A stretch of 52,940 nucleotides of DNA from Rhodopirellula sp. (GCA_002701385.1 NZVD01000060.1:137534-190473), one strand, 5' to 3'. Counted from the stretch's first letter, positions 7,467-15,515 are shown. Notes: generated from the sequence alone by a model not told the origin. Made by a program: numbers and translations.

Positions 7467-9374
7467 ATGGAAAACCCATCCTTATCAAGTCACTCGCAGT
7501 ATTCTCTAGACCAACTACAGGCTGCGTCTCAAAAGGCCATGGCCAGGCTTTTGGAAGACCGTAAGTCGCAAGTCTTTTGGGAAGGTGAGTTAGCCACCTC
7601 GGCACTATCGACTGCCACAGCCATTAGTGCGCTCGCATTACTACAAAAACACTATCCCCGTAATTCATCTGACCTGCCATCTCGGGATGAACTGATACGT
7701 CGCATCGAACAGGGAGTACTTTGGCTGTCCCAGCATCAGAACGAAGATGGAGGCTGGGGCGATACAATTCTAAGCTACTCAAACATTGCCACCACCATGC
7801 TTGTATTGGCAGCCATCCGTTTGGCCAACCTCGAAGAGGAACATGGTGAAGCTGTTGCTGATGCCAGAGCTTACGTCGACCGGTTGGGATGGATAGATGG
7901 CCTAAAACAACGCTATGGAAAAGACAAGACGTTTGCGGTTCCCATTCTGACCAATGCGGCACTCGCAGGACTCGTCCCCTGGTCCGCGGTAGCCTCGCTA
8001 CCGTTTGAACTGGCGTGCTTCCCGCAGTCGTTTTACAAGTTCCTTCAGCTTCCAGTTGTTAGCTATGCGATTCCAGCGTTGGTCGGAATAGGGCAGGCCA
8101 AGTTCTTTCACCGTAAACCATGGAATCCGATTACACGAATCATTCGCATACTCACTGTCAAGAAAAGCCTGAAGGTACTCGACAGAATGCAACCTGCCAG
8201 TGGTGGTTATCTGGAAGCGATCCCTTTAACAGCCTTCGTTGGCATGAGCCTAATCGCCACTGGCCGAGCTTCGCATCCTGTGGCAAAAAATGCTGTGCGG
8301 TTTTTGATGGACACTGTGCGGGAAGACGGGAGCTGGCCAATTGATACCAATCTGGCAACTTGGAATACCTCACTGGCCATTAAGGCATTAGATAACAACC
8401 AATATGACACCTCAGCCATCGAGGTCACCGATTGGTTACTTAGTTGTCAAAATACAGAAATCCATCCTTTTACTGGCGCTGACCCTGGCGGTTGGGGCTG
8501 GAGTGACCTTTCTGGTGCTGTCCCGGATTGCGATGATACTCCGGGGGCCATACTGGCGTTAGACTGTATTCGAAAATCCCCATCATTCGACAAGGCCGAT
8601 GCTCCCAGAATTCAGCAAGCGGCCTTTGCAGGAATCGAATGGATGTTGGGCCTGCAAAATCGCGACAAAGGGTGGCCGACTTTTTGCCGAGGCTGGGGGA
8701 AACTACCCTTCGATCGTAGTGGTGCCGACCTGACAGCTCATGTCCTGCGCGCCCTCAAAGCATGGGAATCCGAACTAACCGGACAAGATGGACTGTTTGC
8801 CAAAAGTCCTGAGCAACTCGAAAAGATTGTGGAGCAAGGCTTCCGCTACCTCCAGTCTCAGCAGCAAGCCGATGGGAGCTGGTACCCCCTTTGGTTTGGA
8901 AATCAGGATCACCCGCAGGACGAAAACCCTGTTTATGGGACATCTAAAGTACTTTTGGCGTATCGTGCGTGGCAAAGGGAATCCGACCCGGTAGCCCAAG
9001 CTGGGATTAGGTGGCTAGAGGAAGCTGTCAACTCAGATGGTGGATGGGGAAGCGGAGTCGATCATCAACGAACCGACGACGGAAAACTTAAAAATCGACA
9101 ACTCGGAAGCAGTATCGAGGAAACAGCGTTGGCTTTAGAAACCTTAATAACATGTTCCGGTGAATTAGAATCTCAACAGTTCTCCGAGACTGTCGAGAAG
9201 GGACTTGCATGGTTAATTAATCGAGTGGAAACTGACAAGTATCTCGAATGTTCCCCGATTGGTTTCTACTTCGCCAAGCTGTGGTATCATGAGAGGTTAT
9301 ATCCACTGATTTTTACGGTTTCTACCTTGGGTAAGGCCTTGAGTCGCAGTGACGCTTCGGCGGCACGCTCATGA
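7467..9374 (+). CDS. Squalene-hopene/sporulenol-type terpene cyclase
   Basis: The 635-residue length is typical of class II triterpene cyclases. Several QW-type repeats are present (HQNEDGGWGD near residue 91, QQQADGSWYPLWFGNQ near 468, NSDGGWGSG near 525). The acid motif is Asp354-Cys-Asp-Asp in VPDCDDTPG, the DXDD proton donor that protonates the terminal isoprene. The central region (LTNAALAGLVPW, then aromatic-rich helices) and the DCDDT form recall the Bacillus tetraprenyl-curcumene cyclase (sporulenol synthase) as much as hopene synthases. The substrate could therefore be squalene or another long polyprene. The gene precedes a polyprenyl diphosphate synthase fusion and follows a radical SAM gene. 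No squalene synthase (HpnCDE) gene is in the window. Product identity is open; the fold assignment is firm. Confidence 0.85.
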   Translation: MENPSLSSHSQYSLDQLQAASQKAMARLLEDRKSQVFWEGELATSALSTATAISALALLQKHYPRNSSDLPSRDELIRRIEQGVLWLSQHQNEDGGWGDTILSYSNIATTMLVLAAIRLANLEEEHGEAVADARAYVDRLGWIDGLKQRYGKDKTFAVPILTNAALAGLVPWSAVASLPFELACFPQSFYKFLQLPVVSYAIPALVGIGQAKFFHRKPWNPITRIIRILTVKKSLKVLDRMQPASGGYLEAIPLTAFVGMSLIATGRASHPVAKNAVRFLMDTVREDGSWPIDTNLATWNTSLAIKALDNNQYDTSAIEVTDWLLSCQNTEIHPFTGADPGGWGWSDLSGAVPDCDDTPGAILALDCIRKSPSFDKADAPRIQQAAFAGIEWMLGLQNRDKGWPTFCRGWGKLPFDRSGADLTAHVLRALKAWESELTGQDGLFAKSPEQLEKIVEQGFRYLQSQQQADGSWYPLWFGNQDHPQDENPVYGTSKVLLAYRAWQRESDPVAQAGIRWLEEAVNSDGGWGSGVDHQRTDDGKLKNRQLGSSIEETALALETLITCSGELESQQFSETVEKGLAWLINRVETDKYLECSPIGFYFAKLWYHERLYPLIFTVSTLGKALSRSDASAARS

Positions 9375-9408
9375 TTGAATTCCGACATTCATAAAGGACT
9401 GCATTCAC

Positions 9409-11268
9409 TTGGCAACTGCATCTTCTGCTGATGGATCGGTAAATGCCTCAGCTAACAGCGAGCAACCGAAACGTAAGTCAAAACGCAGGAAGACTTCCCA
9501 CCTGAAGCTCGTTCCTGAGTCTAAAGACATGCGCGAAGCGGTACGTGCCAAATGCCAGGCGATTTGTGATCAGGTCGACAAGTCACGTCCGATGACCAAG
9601 GACGAAATGGAAGTCGAAGTCCGAACAATTCTAGAGGAATTGGAGCTACCTGAAGGCTACCTCGGTTGGTCGATGGTAATGTTTGCGTCTGAATTCTGGC
9701 GTGAACAGGTCGCAGCTGTTCCACCGAATCGAAGGCTGTTCCTACTTCCTCACTGCCTCAAGCACGCCGAAGGCTGCCCAGCCGACTACGATCAATTCGG
9801 ACTCGATTGCAAAACCTGTGGAGCCTGTAGTATCGCCGACTTTCGGGGGATGGCCGAAGATATGGGCTACCGAGTGTTGGTCGCAGAAGGCTCCCCGATC
9901 GTTCATAAAATCATCGTTTCCGGTTACGTTGATGCCATCGTTGGTGTTGCCTGCTTAAACGTTCTGGAAAAAGCCATCGACAAAATCCTTCTCGCCGGGA
10001 TTCCCTGCATGGCGGTACCACTGCTCTCCGACGATTGTCGGAATACAGCAGTAGACGAGGACTGGGTCAATGAAATGATCCAGATCGAATACGACGACTC
10101 GGCACCACAAACTCGGACTTATTTACATCTGATGCGAGCCTCCATGGATTTGTTTGAGCCAGACGAGCTTGAACGTATTATTCCTCGCATGCGTGGTGAA
10201 CAACGCCTAAGTGATATTAATGGAAACGGGCTCGGCGAAATCGATCCAATCGCACTCACCGAGGCTGTGGCGTATGACTTCCTGAGCAAAGGCGGAAAAC
10301 ATTCCCGCCCGTTTATCACACTGGCCACATATGATGCTCTCACTGGCGGCCAAGCGACATTGCGTGACGGAGCCAAGACGATCGAATATTGGTCTGATTC
10401 GGTAAAACGGTGTGCGATGTCCATTGAAACCTTCCATAAGGCTTCTTTGGTCCATGACGACATTGAAGATGACGATCCGTTTCGCTACGGCGAAGAAACC
10501 GTCCATAACCGCTACGGAATACCCACCGCGATTAATATTGGCGATTACATGATCGGGATGGGCTATCGTTTTGTGAGCACCGAGTCGGCCACCTTAGGTG
10601 CCGATGTCACCGCGGATATTCTGGACGTTCTGGCTGAAGCTCACACAAAACTTTCTGAAGGTCAGGGAGCCGAGTTGCTTTGGCGAGATGCACTGGATAA
10701 GCAACTAAAGCCAATCGATGCGCTCAAAGTCTATGCCTTGAAAACATCACCTGCCTTCGAAGCAGCAATGCTTTCCGGTATCAGACTTGCTCAGCCTATT
10801 GGTGAATACCGCGAGCCCGTCAAACAGTTTGCTCGTAATCTGGGCGTCGCCTTTCAGATCCTCAACGACCTATTGGATTGGCAAGGTGACGATTTTAATA
10901 AAATGGCAGCCGGAGGAGATGTTCTTGGCGGCCGTCCAACCGTTCTCCATGCATTAGCATTGGAAGCATTGCCTGAAACGAAGCAAACGGAACTGCTCGA
11001 CCTCTGCCGCGAAGATCATCCTGCCACACCGGCGGCACGTATTCAACGCGTCAAGCATCTGTATGAAGAAGCAAATGTATTCACTCTGGCCCTCAAGCTC
11101 GTCGATAAACATCAAGCTCGAGCCGAAGCCATCGCTGATGAAATTCAACCAGAAGACCTAAGGCGACTTATGTACTTCCTGATCGATTCCATTTTGGAAC
11201 GTCCAGAAGAACAACTGCTACAACTCATTCCGGCAATAATCGAAGCTCCGGACTCTGAGTCGGCCTAG
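9409..11268 (+). CDS. DUF116 - polyprenyl diphosphate synthase fusion
   Basis: This 619-residue protein joins two domains. Residues ~95-240 form a DUF116 unit with LPHCLKHAEGCPADYD and CKTCGACSIADF, whose cysteines look metal- or cluster-binding. Residues ~280-610 form an IspA/IspB-type prenyl synthase: GGKHSRP for diphosphate binding, first Asp-rich motif from Asp350 (HDDIEDDD), and second motif NDLLDWQGDD from Asn486. The second motif has Asn for the first Asp, which is common in long-chain synthases. It would condense isopentenyl diphosphate onto an allylic primer. The basic N-terminal 40 residues look disordered. The start is TTG at 9409 with AAAGGA about 13 bases upstream; the first internal ATG would remove the tail. 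It sits 34 bases after the cyclase, suggesting that one makes the chain and the other folds it. Confidence 0.85.
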   Translation: MATASSADGSVNASANSEQPKRKSKRRKTSHLKLVPESKDMREAVRAKCQAICDQVDKSRPMTKDEMEVEVRTILEELELPEGYLGWSMVMFASEFWREQVAAVPPNRRLFLLPHCLKHAEGCPADYDQFGLDCKTCGACSIADFRGMAEDMGYRVLVAEGSPIVHKIIVSGYVDAIVGVACLNVLEKAIDKILLAGIPCMAVPLLSDDCRNTAVDEDWVNEMIQIEYDDSAPQTRTYLHLMRASMDLFEPDELERIIPRMRGEQRLSDINGNGLGEIDPIALTEAVAYDFLSKGGKHSRPFITLATYDALTGGQATLRDGAKTIEYWSDSVKRCAMSIETFHKASLVHDDIEDDDPFRYGEETVHNRYGIPTAINIGDYMIGMGYRFVSTESATLGADVTADILDVLAEAHTKLSEGQGAELLWRDALDKQLKPIDALKVYALKTSPAFEAAMLSGIRLAQPIGEYREPVKQFARNLGVAFQILNDLLDWQGDDFNKMAAGGDVLGGRPTVLHALALEALPETKQTELLDLCREDHPATPAARIQRVKHLYEEANVFTLALKLVDKHQARAEAIADEIQPEDLRRLMYFLIDSILERPEEQLLQLIPAIIEAPDSESA

Positions 11269-11307
11269 TCTAGTCATTCGTTTTTAACGCCCAAGGAATT
11301 GGTCCCC

Positions 11308-11853
11308 GTGAGTTCAGAAACCCCCGCTCCAGATCTCAGCACGCTGATCGGGCTGTTTTACCCGGAAGCCGGTGAATTTGGTGATGTGGCTCAGGTTGCT
11401 CCCAAATCCATGCCGGATGTCTATCGGAAACTGCTTGCTCACGAACACCATATGACGGTTACCGTCGAGTCGCATTACGGTGAACTCGTGGATGTCCAGG
11501 TACTAGAGTCGATGCACGTTGGACATTATTACAGCCGTAAAATCCTGCTCACCAAACAGTCCGATCGGTCCGTCGTCCAATTTGGAATTGTGAGGTTGAA
11601 TTTTGAATATCTCGGAGCCGATGTTCAGCGGGAAATCGTAGGGGAAGGTACACCACTTGGACGCATTCTGATTGACCGCAATGTCCTTCGACGGGTGGAG
11701 TTATCCGAACTCTGGAAAGTTGCTGCCGGACAGGACTTGGCTGAGCTCTTTGGAATTGAAACAGGTTCAGAAGTTTGGGGCCGTACCGGATGGATTCATT
11801 GCAATGGAGAACCGGCAATCGAATTACTCGAAGTCGTTGCTCCTGCTTCCTAA
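11308..11853 (+). CDS. Chorismate lyase-like protein (UbiC/DUF98 family)
   Basis: About 181 residues from GTG at 11308, chosen because AAGGA lies 10 bases before it; the TTG at 11299 would sit only 2 bases from the same site. The family pattern is present: LLAHEHHMTVTVESHYG, then RKILL, VVQFGIVRLNFEYL, and GEGTPLGRILIDRNVLRRVE. The Arg and Gly-rich segments match the product-holding loop of chorismate pyruvate-lyases. UbiC makes 4-hydroxybenzoate from chorismate; relatives make 3-hydroxybenzoate. The gene is 39 bases downstream of the polyprenyl synthase fusion, so an aromatic head group to be joined to a polyprenyl chain is an attractive inference. No UbiA-type transferase is in the window, and activity is unproven. 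Confidence 0.7.
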   Translation: MSSETPAPDLSTLIGLFYPEAGEFGDVAQVAPKSMPDVYRKLLAHEHHMTVTVESHYGELVDVQVLESMHVGHYYSRKILLTKQSDRSVVQFGIVRLNFEYLGADVQREIVGEGTPLGRILIDRNVLRRVELSELWKVAAGQDLAELFGIETGSEVWGRTGWIHCNGEPAIELLEVVAPAS

Positions 11854-11871
11854 GTACAAAACAGAGGATTC

Positions 11872-12057
11872 TTGCAGAACCTGTATGACGCTCCAATACA
11901 GAACAGCTATGACTGTGTCGTAATGGGTGGCGGCCCAGGTGGAAGTGCCACGGTAGCCTTGGTAGTAGAAACAGGCAACAGCATCCTGTTAGTCGAACGT
12001 GAAGCCTTGCCAAGATTTTATGTCAAGGCAGTCATTTTTGAGACGGCTGTTTGGTAA
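11872..12057 (+). pseudogene. Truncated FAD-dependent oxidoreductase remnant
   Basis: A frame from TTG at 11872 (AGAGG just upstream) encodes 61 residues. YDCVVMGGGPGGSATVALV is the Rossmann dinucleotide site of geranylgeranyl-reductase/halogenase-type flavoproteins, and LLVEREALPRF is the next conserved block. The sequence then departs from the family and stops at 12057, where intact members run about 400-450 residues. No continuation is seen in any frame before the next gene at 12221. It therefore looks like the 5' end of a gene whose remainder was deleted. It lies 18 bases after the chorismate-lyase-like gene, so the lost enzyme probably belonged to that operon. A short functional peptide is possible but unlikely. 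Confidence 0.7.
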
Positions 12058-12170
12058 ACTTTTCGGGTCAAAGTAGCTGTAACTCGAGAAGCAACACTCG
12101 AATCAGTTTCTCAAATTGAAAACTGTGGCAGACCTAGCTTGGAGATACTACACTAGTAGTTTAACGCACA

Positions 12171-12187
12171 GAGAGCGAACCGCTCTC
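12171..12187. promoter_or_regulatory. Perfect 7-bp hairpin before the DUF3311 gene
   Basis: GAGAGCG and CGCTCTC surround AAC. It lies 33 bases upstream of the DUF3311 start, without a T-run. It may be the end of the upstream operon or a 5'-UTR element. Confidence 0.3.
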
Positions 12188-12220
12188 AACTCTCATTACC
12201 TTCGGACTTAGTAACGAACT

Positions 12221-12475
12221 ATGAATAAATCTACCGGCAAGTGGATCATTATCGGCCTGGTTATCCTGCTGATTATTTTGCACCACGACGTTTGGAATTG
12301 GGATGACAAAGAGCCCGTCTTTGGTTTCATGCCCATGGCATTATTGTGGCAAGCAGGAATTTCACTTGGTGCTGGCGCCACGTGGTTTTTAGCAACAAAA
12401 ATCGCCTGGCCTGAATTTGAAGTAGATGAGGCTCCCGCCACCGAAGTCGCCGCAGCACAGGAGGGAGGTGAATAA
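12221..12475 (+). CDS. DUF3311-type small membrane protein
   Basis: 84 residues with two predicted membrane helices (WIIIGLVILLIILHH, and a second near residues 38-58), an intervening WNWDDKEPVFGFMP loop and an acidic Ala-rich tail. DUF3311 proteins are typical small partners encoded just before sodium:solute symporters. Here the stop codon overlaps the next ATG (TAATG), which indicates translational coupling and probable assembly with that symporter. No enzymatic motif is seen. Confidence 0.75.
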   Translation: MNKSTGKWIIIGLVILLIILHHDVWNWDDKEPVFGFMPMALLWQAGISLGAGATWFLATKIAWPEFEVDEAPATEVAAAQEGGE

Positions 12476-14460
12476 TGACTCAGCTAGTTATCATTTCAAT
12501 CTATCTTTGCCTGTTACTTGGCCTGGGCTTGTTCTCCAGCAAGCTCTTCCGCGGGACCAGTAAAGACTACATGCTGGCCAGTCATTCGATTGGCCCGTTT
12601 ATGCTATTGATGTCTCTCTTTGGTACGACCATGACGGCCTTCGCATTGGTTGGCTCAACAGGAGAATCTTTCAAAGAAGGAGCCGGCGTTTATGGGCTCC
12701 TGGCCTCTTCAAGTGGAATTATTCACTCGCTCTGTTTCTTCGTTTTGGGCGTCAAGCTTTGGAGCCTGGGGCATAAGTATGGATACACCACCCAGATTCA
12801 ATTCTTCCGTGATCGATTGGAAAGCGACAAAATCGGCGTCATCCTGTTTCCAATTCTTGTCGGCTTGGTGATTCCTTACCTCTTAATCGGCGTGATGGCG
12901 TCTGGATCGGTGATCAATAGTATCACCGAAGGAGCATTTGAGACGGCGTTTGCGAATTACGACTATGGTGTACCACCGTGGTTGGCATCACTGGTAATTT
13001 GTATCGTCGTACTGATCTATGTGTTCTTTGGTGGTATGCGTGGTACGGCGATGGCCAACACCGCTCAGACTATGGTGTTCATGGTCCTTGGCCTGATCAC
13101 ATTCTTCATCATCTCCAATAAACTTGGCGGCCTGGAACAGGCGACAAAAAATGTGTTGGAGAAAAACCCAACTAAGATGATGAGGGCAATTGACCCTGCA
13201 GACAACGATAAATACGAGACCGCTTATGCGAAATGGGAAAACGTCGCGTTTTACAACTACGCTGTTAGAAATGGCAAGCTCAAGCTCAGTGAAGAACAAA
13301 TGGCTCAGGCCAACGAGGAATTCAAAGCGCCGTTGCCTCCGTTCTTAAAAGTAGACCGCGCTCCTGCAGCCTATGCTAAAAAGAATAATTTACTCGATAA
13401 CCTAACTGTGATTGAACAAAATCGCGCGTTACTCGAGCAGGATGATCGAATCGCCCCTGAATCTGACGAAAAGCTGGGCGAGCTGCTATCTCACAAGGAA
13501 CTTCAACATTACCCTCGTCAGCCAGGTGCTGACAACGCCGGGATGGAAAAATTCAAGGATAAGATCGGCAACCCTCGTGATTCAAAAAATTGGACTCTGA
13601 AGAAAGCCCGCGGTGTTTACCGAGCATCTAAATGGGCCCCGGACGCTCCTCGCGGTATGAACCCCTGGAAGTTTCTTACCTATTTCTTCGTGCCACTTTC
13701 TGTCGGAATGTTTCCCCACCTGTTCCAGCATTGGCTAACGGCCAAAAGTGCAGATAGTTTCAAATTGGCCGTCGTGGCCCACCCAATCTTCATCATGCTG
13801 GTATGGGTACCTTGCGTCCTGTTAGGGGTTTGGATGACCAGTGCTACACTTCCGGGTACGAATACTGCACTGATTCCACCGCACTTTCCACCAAATGCCG
13901 TTTTAGCGGCAGCAGTAAAGGCACTTACCAGTCCATTTGTTGGTGGATTGCTCACTGCGGGAATACTGGCGGCGATTATGTCTTCGCTTGACAGCCAGTT
14001 CCTCTGTGTGGGAACTATGTTCACGACAGACATTGTGACGCATTACAGTAAGAAGGATCGCTTCAGCGATAAGCAGCTGATTGTCATTGCTCGAGCGTTC
14101 ATCGTCGCCATCGTTGCACTGACCTACTTGTTCAGCTTGTTTGAACCTCGTCGTGTGTTCACCCTTGGCGTATGGTGCTTTAGTGGTTTCTCTAGCCTAT
14201 TTCCGTTGATATTCGCCAGCCTTTACTGGCGACGGTTAACCAAGGCAGGAGCGTATGCTGCTGTGATTGCGGCCGGTGTAACCTGGTTATGTCTGTTTGC
14301 AGATTCAGACTTTGCTGCGAATCCGCATTACGACTTCCTTGGTCTTATGCCTGTAGCCACCATGATCACTCTGGCTACAGCAGCGATGATTATCGTTTCA
14401 TTGATGACCAAACCACCGTCAGAGGAAACGCTTAACAAGTTTTTCCCGAAGGCTAACTAG
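12475..14460 (+). CDS. Sodium:solute symporter family transporter with large hydrophilic insertion
   Basis: 661 residues in the SSS fold. The N-terminal helices include MLASHSIGPFMLLMSLFGTT near residue 32, and the later helices include LTAGILAAIMSSLDSQFLC, a typical SSS block with the Ser-rich Na+ site. Between about residues 218 and 395 there is a ~180-residue charged, helix-rich segment with no membrane stretches, absent from standard 500-residue relatives. It probably forms a soluble loop domain between two transmembrane helices. The substrate is not predictable (organic acid, sugar or amino acid). The DUF3311 partner overlaps it upstream, and an inverted repeat follows the stop. Confidence 0.85.
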   Translation: MTQLVIISIYLCLLLGLGLFSSKLFRGTSKDYMLASHSIGPFMLLMSLFGTTMTAFALVGSTGESFKEGAGVYGLLASSSGIIHSLCFFVLGVKLWSLGHKYGYTTQIQFFRDRLESDKIGVILFPILVGLVIPYLLIGVMASGSVINSITEGAFETAFANYDYGVPPWLASLVICIVVLIYVFFGGMRGTAMANTAQTMVFMVLGLITFFIISNKLGGLEQATKNVLEKNPTKMMRAIDPADNDKYETAYAKWENVAFYNYAVRNGKLKLSEEQMAQANEEFKAPLPPFLKVDRAPAAYAKKNNLLDNLTVIEQNRALLEQDDRIAPESDEKLGELLSHKELQHYPRQPGADNAGMEKFKDKIGNPRDSKNWTLKKARGVYRASKWAPDAPRGMNPWKFLTYFFVPLSVGMFPHLFQHWLTAKSADSFKLAVVAHPIFIMLVWVPCVLLGVWMTSATLPGTNTALIPPHFPPNAVLAAAVKALTSPFVGGLLTAGILAAIMSSLDSQFLCVGTMFTTDIVTHYSKKDRFSDKQLIVIARAFIVAIVALTYLFSLFEPRRVFTLGVWCFSGFSSLFPLIFASLYWRRLTKAGAYAAVIAAGVTWLCLFADSDFAANPHYDFLGLMPVATMITLATAAMIIVSLMTKPPSEETLNKFFPKAN

Positions 14461-14489
14461 CCTAAAAACGCTAGGGGAATGTATCCAAA

Positions 14490-14527
14490 AATCCCACAAG
14501 TCCGATCTGATTTGGCCTTGTGGGGTT
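14490..14527 (+). terminator. Inverted repeat downstream of the symporter gene
   Basis: An 11-bp stem (AATCCCACAAG with CTTGTGGGGTT, one G-T wobble) has a 16-base loop and starts 30 bases after the symporter stop. There is no T-run afterwards, so it is a weak or factor-dependent terminator candidate, or a processing signal. Confidence 0.4.
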
Positions 14528-14554
14528 ACTTGGGTGACCTAGAATAGACTGTTT

Positions 14555-14654
14555 CCCTCCTCCATTACCTACACGTGTGGGTGAGTCCAAAAGACTGGAA
14601 CCGAGTCTTGGGGAGGGGACGAACGTATTGATCCCATAGGCCTCCAAACAGGCC
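14555..14654 (+). ncRNA. Structured 5' leader RNA of rpsR (candidate)
   Basis: Bases 14557-14563 pair with 14612-14618 (7 bp, one wobble) and enclose two hairpins. The first is ACCTAC/GTGGGT at 14567-14582 with loop ACGT. The second is AAGACT/AGTCTT at 14591-14609 with loop GGAACCG. Together they form a three-way junction. A third perfect hairpin, GGCCT/AGGCC at 14639-14654 with loop CCAAAC, follows. The rpsR start is 20 bases further on, after AGGAG. Ribosomal protein genes are often self-regulated through such leaders, and S18 with S6 binds a CCG-containing loop in the rpsF leader of other bacteria. A CCG is present in the second hairpin loop here. The structure is seen in the sequence; regulation is inferred. 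Confidence 0.5.
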
Positions 14655-14674
14655 CGTTCAGGAGTAATTTAGAA

Positions 14675-14944
14675 ATGCCACCTCGTTCATCATCAAAAGC
14701 TCGTAAACGTACGAAAGCTCGTTCTCGTTCACGTAAACGCGATCCATTGCTAGTGGATGGCAAGCGTCCACGTCCTATGTTCGTAGACTACAAGGACGTC
14801 GATATGCTGAAGAAACTTGTTAACCGTCACGGCCGCATCGTTGGTCGTCGTAAGACAGGTTGCTCTGCTGCTAGCCAGCACGCCGTGACTCAGGCCATCA
14901 AACGAGCTCGATTCATGGCCTTGTTACCATACGATGGAGAATAA
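14675..14944 (+). CDS. rpsR: 30S ribosomal protein S18
   Basis: 89 residues. The S18 core runs from about residue 28 ([20 protein letters not shown]) through [22 protein letters not shown] to ALLPY. The first ~25 residues are an Arg/Lys/Ser-rich extension ([18 protein letters not shown]) that the E. coli protein lacks but which occurs in PVC-group S18. It is alone here, without its usual rpsF, ssb or rplI neighbours. AGGAG lies 10 bases before the ATG. A structured leader precedes it and a strong intrinsic terminator follows, so it is likely monocistronic. Confidence 0.94.
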   Translation: MPPRSSSKARKRTKARSRSRKRDPLLVDGKRPRPMFVDYKDVDMLKKLVNRHGRIVGRRKTGCSAASQHAVTQAIKRARFMALLPYDGE

Positions 14945-14978
14945 GTCGAACACGACTTTTTCGACCTCAAGAGACATC

Positions 14979-15013
14979 AAACACACGTTCTTTTCCAGAG
15001 CGTGTGTTTTTTT
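14979..15013 (+). terminator. Rho-independent terminator of rpsR
   Basis: AAACACACG and CGTGTGTTT form a perfect 9-bp stem around a 13-base loop, followed by an uninterrupted T-run to 15013. It begins 35 bases after the rpsR stop. Confidence 0.85.
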
Positions 15014-15062
15014 ATCGCCTGCTTTTATCGGGAAGGACCGGTTATAAATTCCGTTCGGCATT

Positions 15063-15068
15063 TATAAT
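15063..15068 (+). promoter_or_regulatory. Perfect -10 box placing the transcript start at the thioesterase ATG
   Basis: TATAAT lies with 6 bases between its end and the ATG at 15075, so a normal sigma-70 start would fall on or next to the A of the start codon. No convincing -35 is present 17 bases upstream (GGTTAT). No Shine-Dalgarno precedes the gene. This fits a leaderless mRNA. Confidence 0.45.
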
Positions 15069-15074
15069 AATACT

Positions 15075-15515
15075 ATGGCTCAAGTTTTCACCACCACCAA
15101 ACGCGTTGAATTTCGAGATACCGATGCTGCCGGCATCATGCACTTCTCTACCTACTTCACTTACATGGAAGAGGCCGAGCATGAATTGTTGCGAAGCATC
15201 GGCTCAAGCGTCGTGCTCAATGCCGGAGACGAAACGGTCAGCTGGCCTCGTGTTTCCGCGACCGCTGAATATCGTACTCCGGTTCGATTCGAAGATGTAC
15301 TAACTCTTGAGGTACGGGTTAAAAGACTTGGATCACGCAGCGTCACCTATCATCACACATTCCTGTCTGGTGACCAGTACATAGCCACTGGTGAAATCAC
15401 GGCCGTGTGCTGCCGCATTGAGCACGGGCAAAAACCAACCTCTCGCGAAATTCCTGACGAAATCCGCACTCAGCTAGAAAGTTTCGTCGATCCTTCACTT
15501 TCCGATCCTTCCTAA
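15075..15515 (+). CDS. Acyl-CoA/ACP thioesterase (YbgC/4HBT family)
   Basis: 146 residues with the hot-dog thioesterase signature FRDTDAAGIMHFSTYFTYME near residue 13, including the catalytic Asp and the following His. Strands such as VRFEDVLTLEVRVKRLGSRSV complete the fold. YbgC-type enzymes hydrolyse acyl-CoA or acyl-ACP thioesters; relatives act on 4-hydroxybenzoyl-CoA or DHNA-CoA. It begins a same-strand run with a prenyltransferase-repeat protein and a Lol-type exporter. Substrate specificity cannot be read from the sequence. Confidence 0.87.
   Translation: MAQVFTTTKRVEFRDTDAAGIMHFSTYFTYMEEAEHELLRSIGSSVVLNAGDETVSWPRVSATAEYRTPVRFEDVLTLEVRVKRLGSRSVTYHHTFLSGDQYIATGEITAVCCRIEHGQKPTSREIPDEIRTQLESFVDPSLSDPS

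Noticed and set aside
11549-12013. 154-codon minus-strand frame opposite the chorismate-lyase-like gene and the flavoprotein remnant
   Set aside because: The plus strand has family motifs in both parts. The reverse frame is rich in Arg, Cys and Leu like a typical shadow frame.
9409-12057. Complete ubiquinone pathway
   Set aside because: A UbiC-like protein and a prenyl synthase are present, but no UbiA, UbiD or methyltransferases. Planctomycetes generally use menaquinone.
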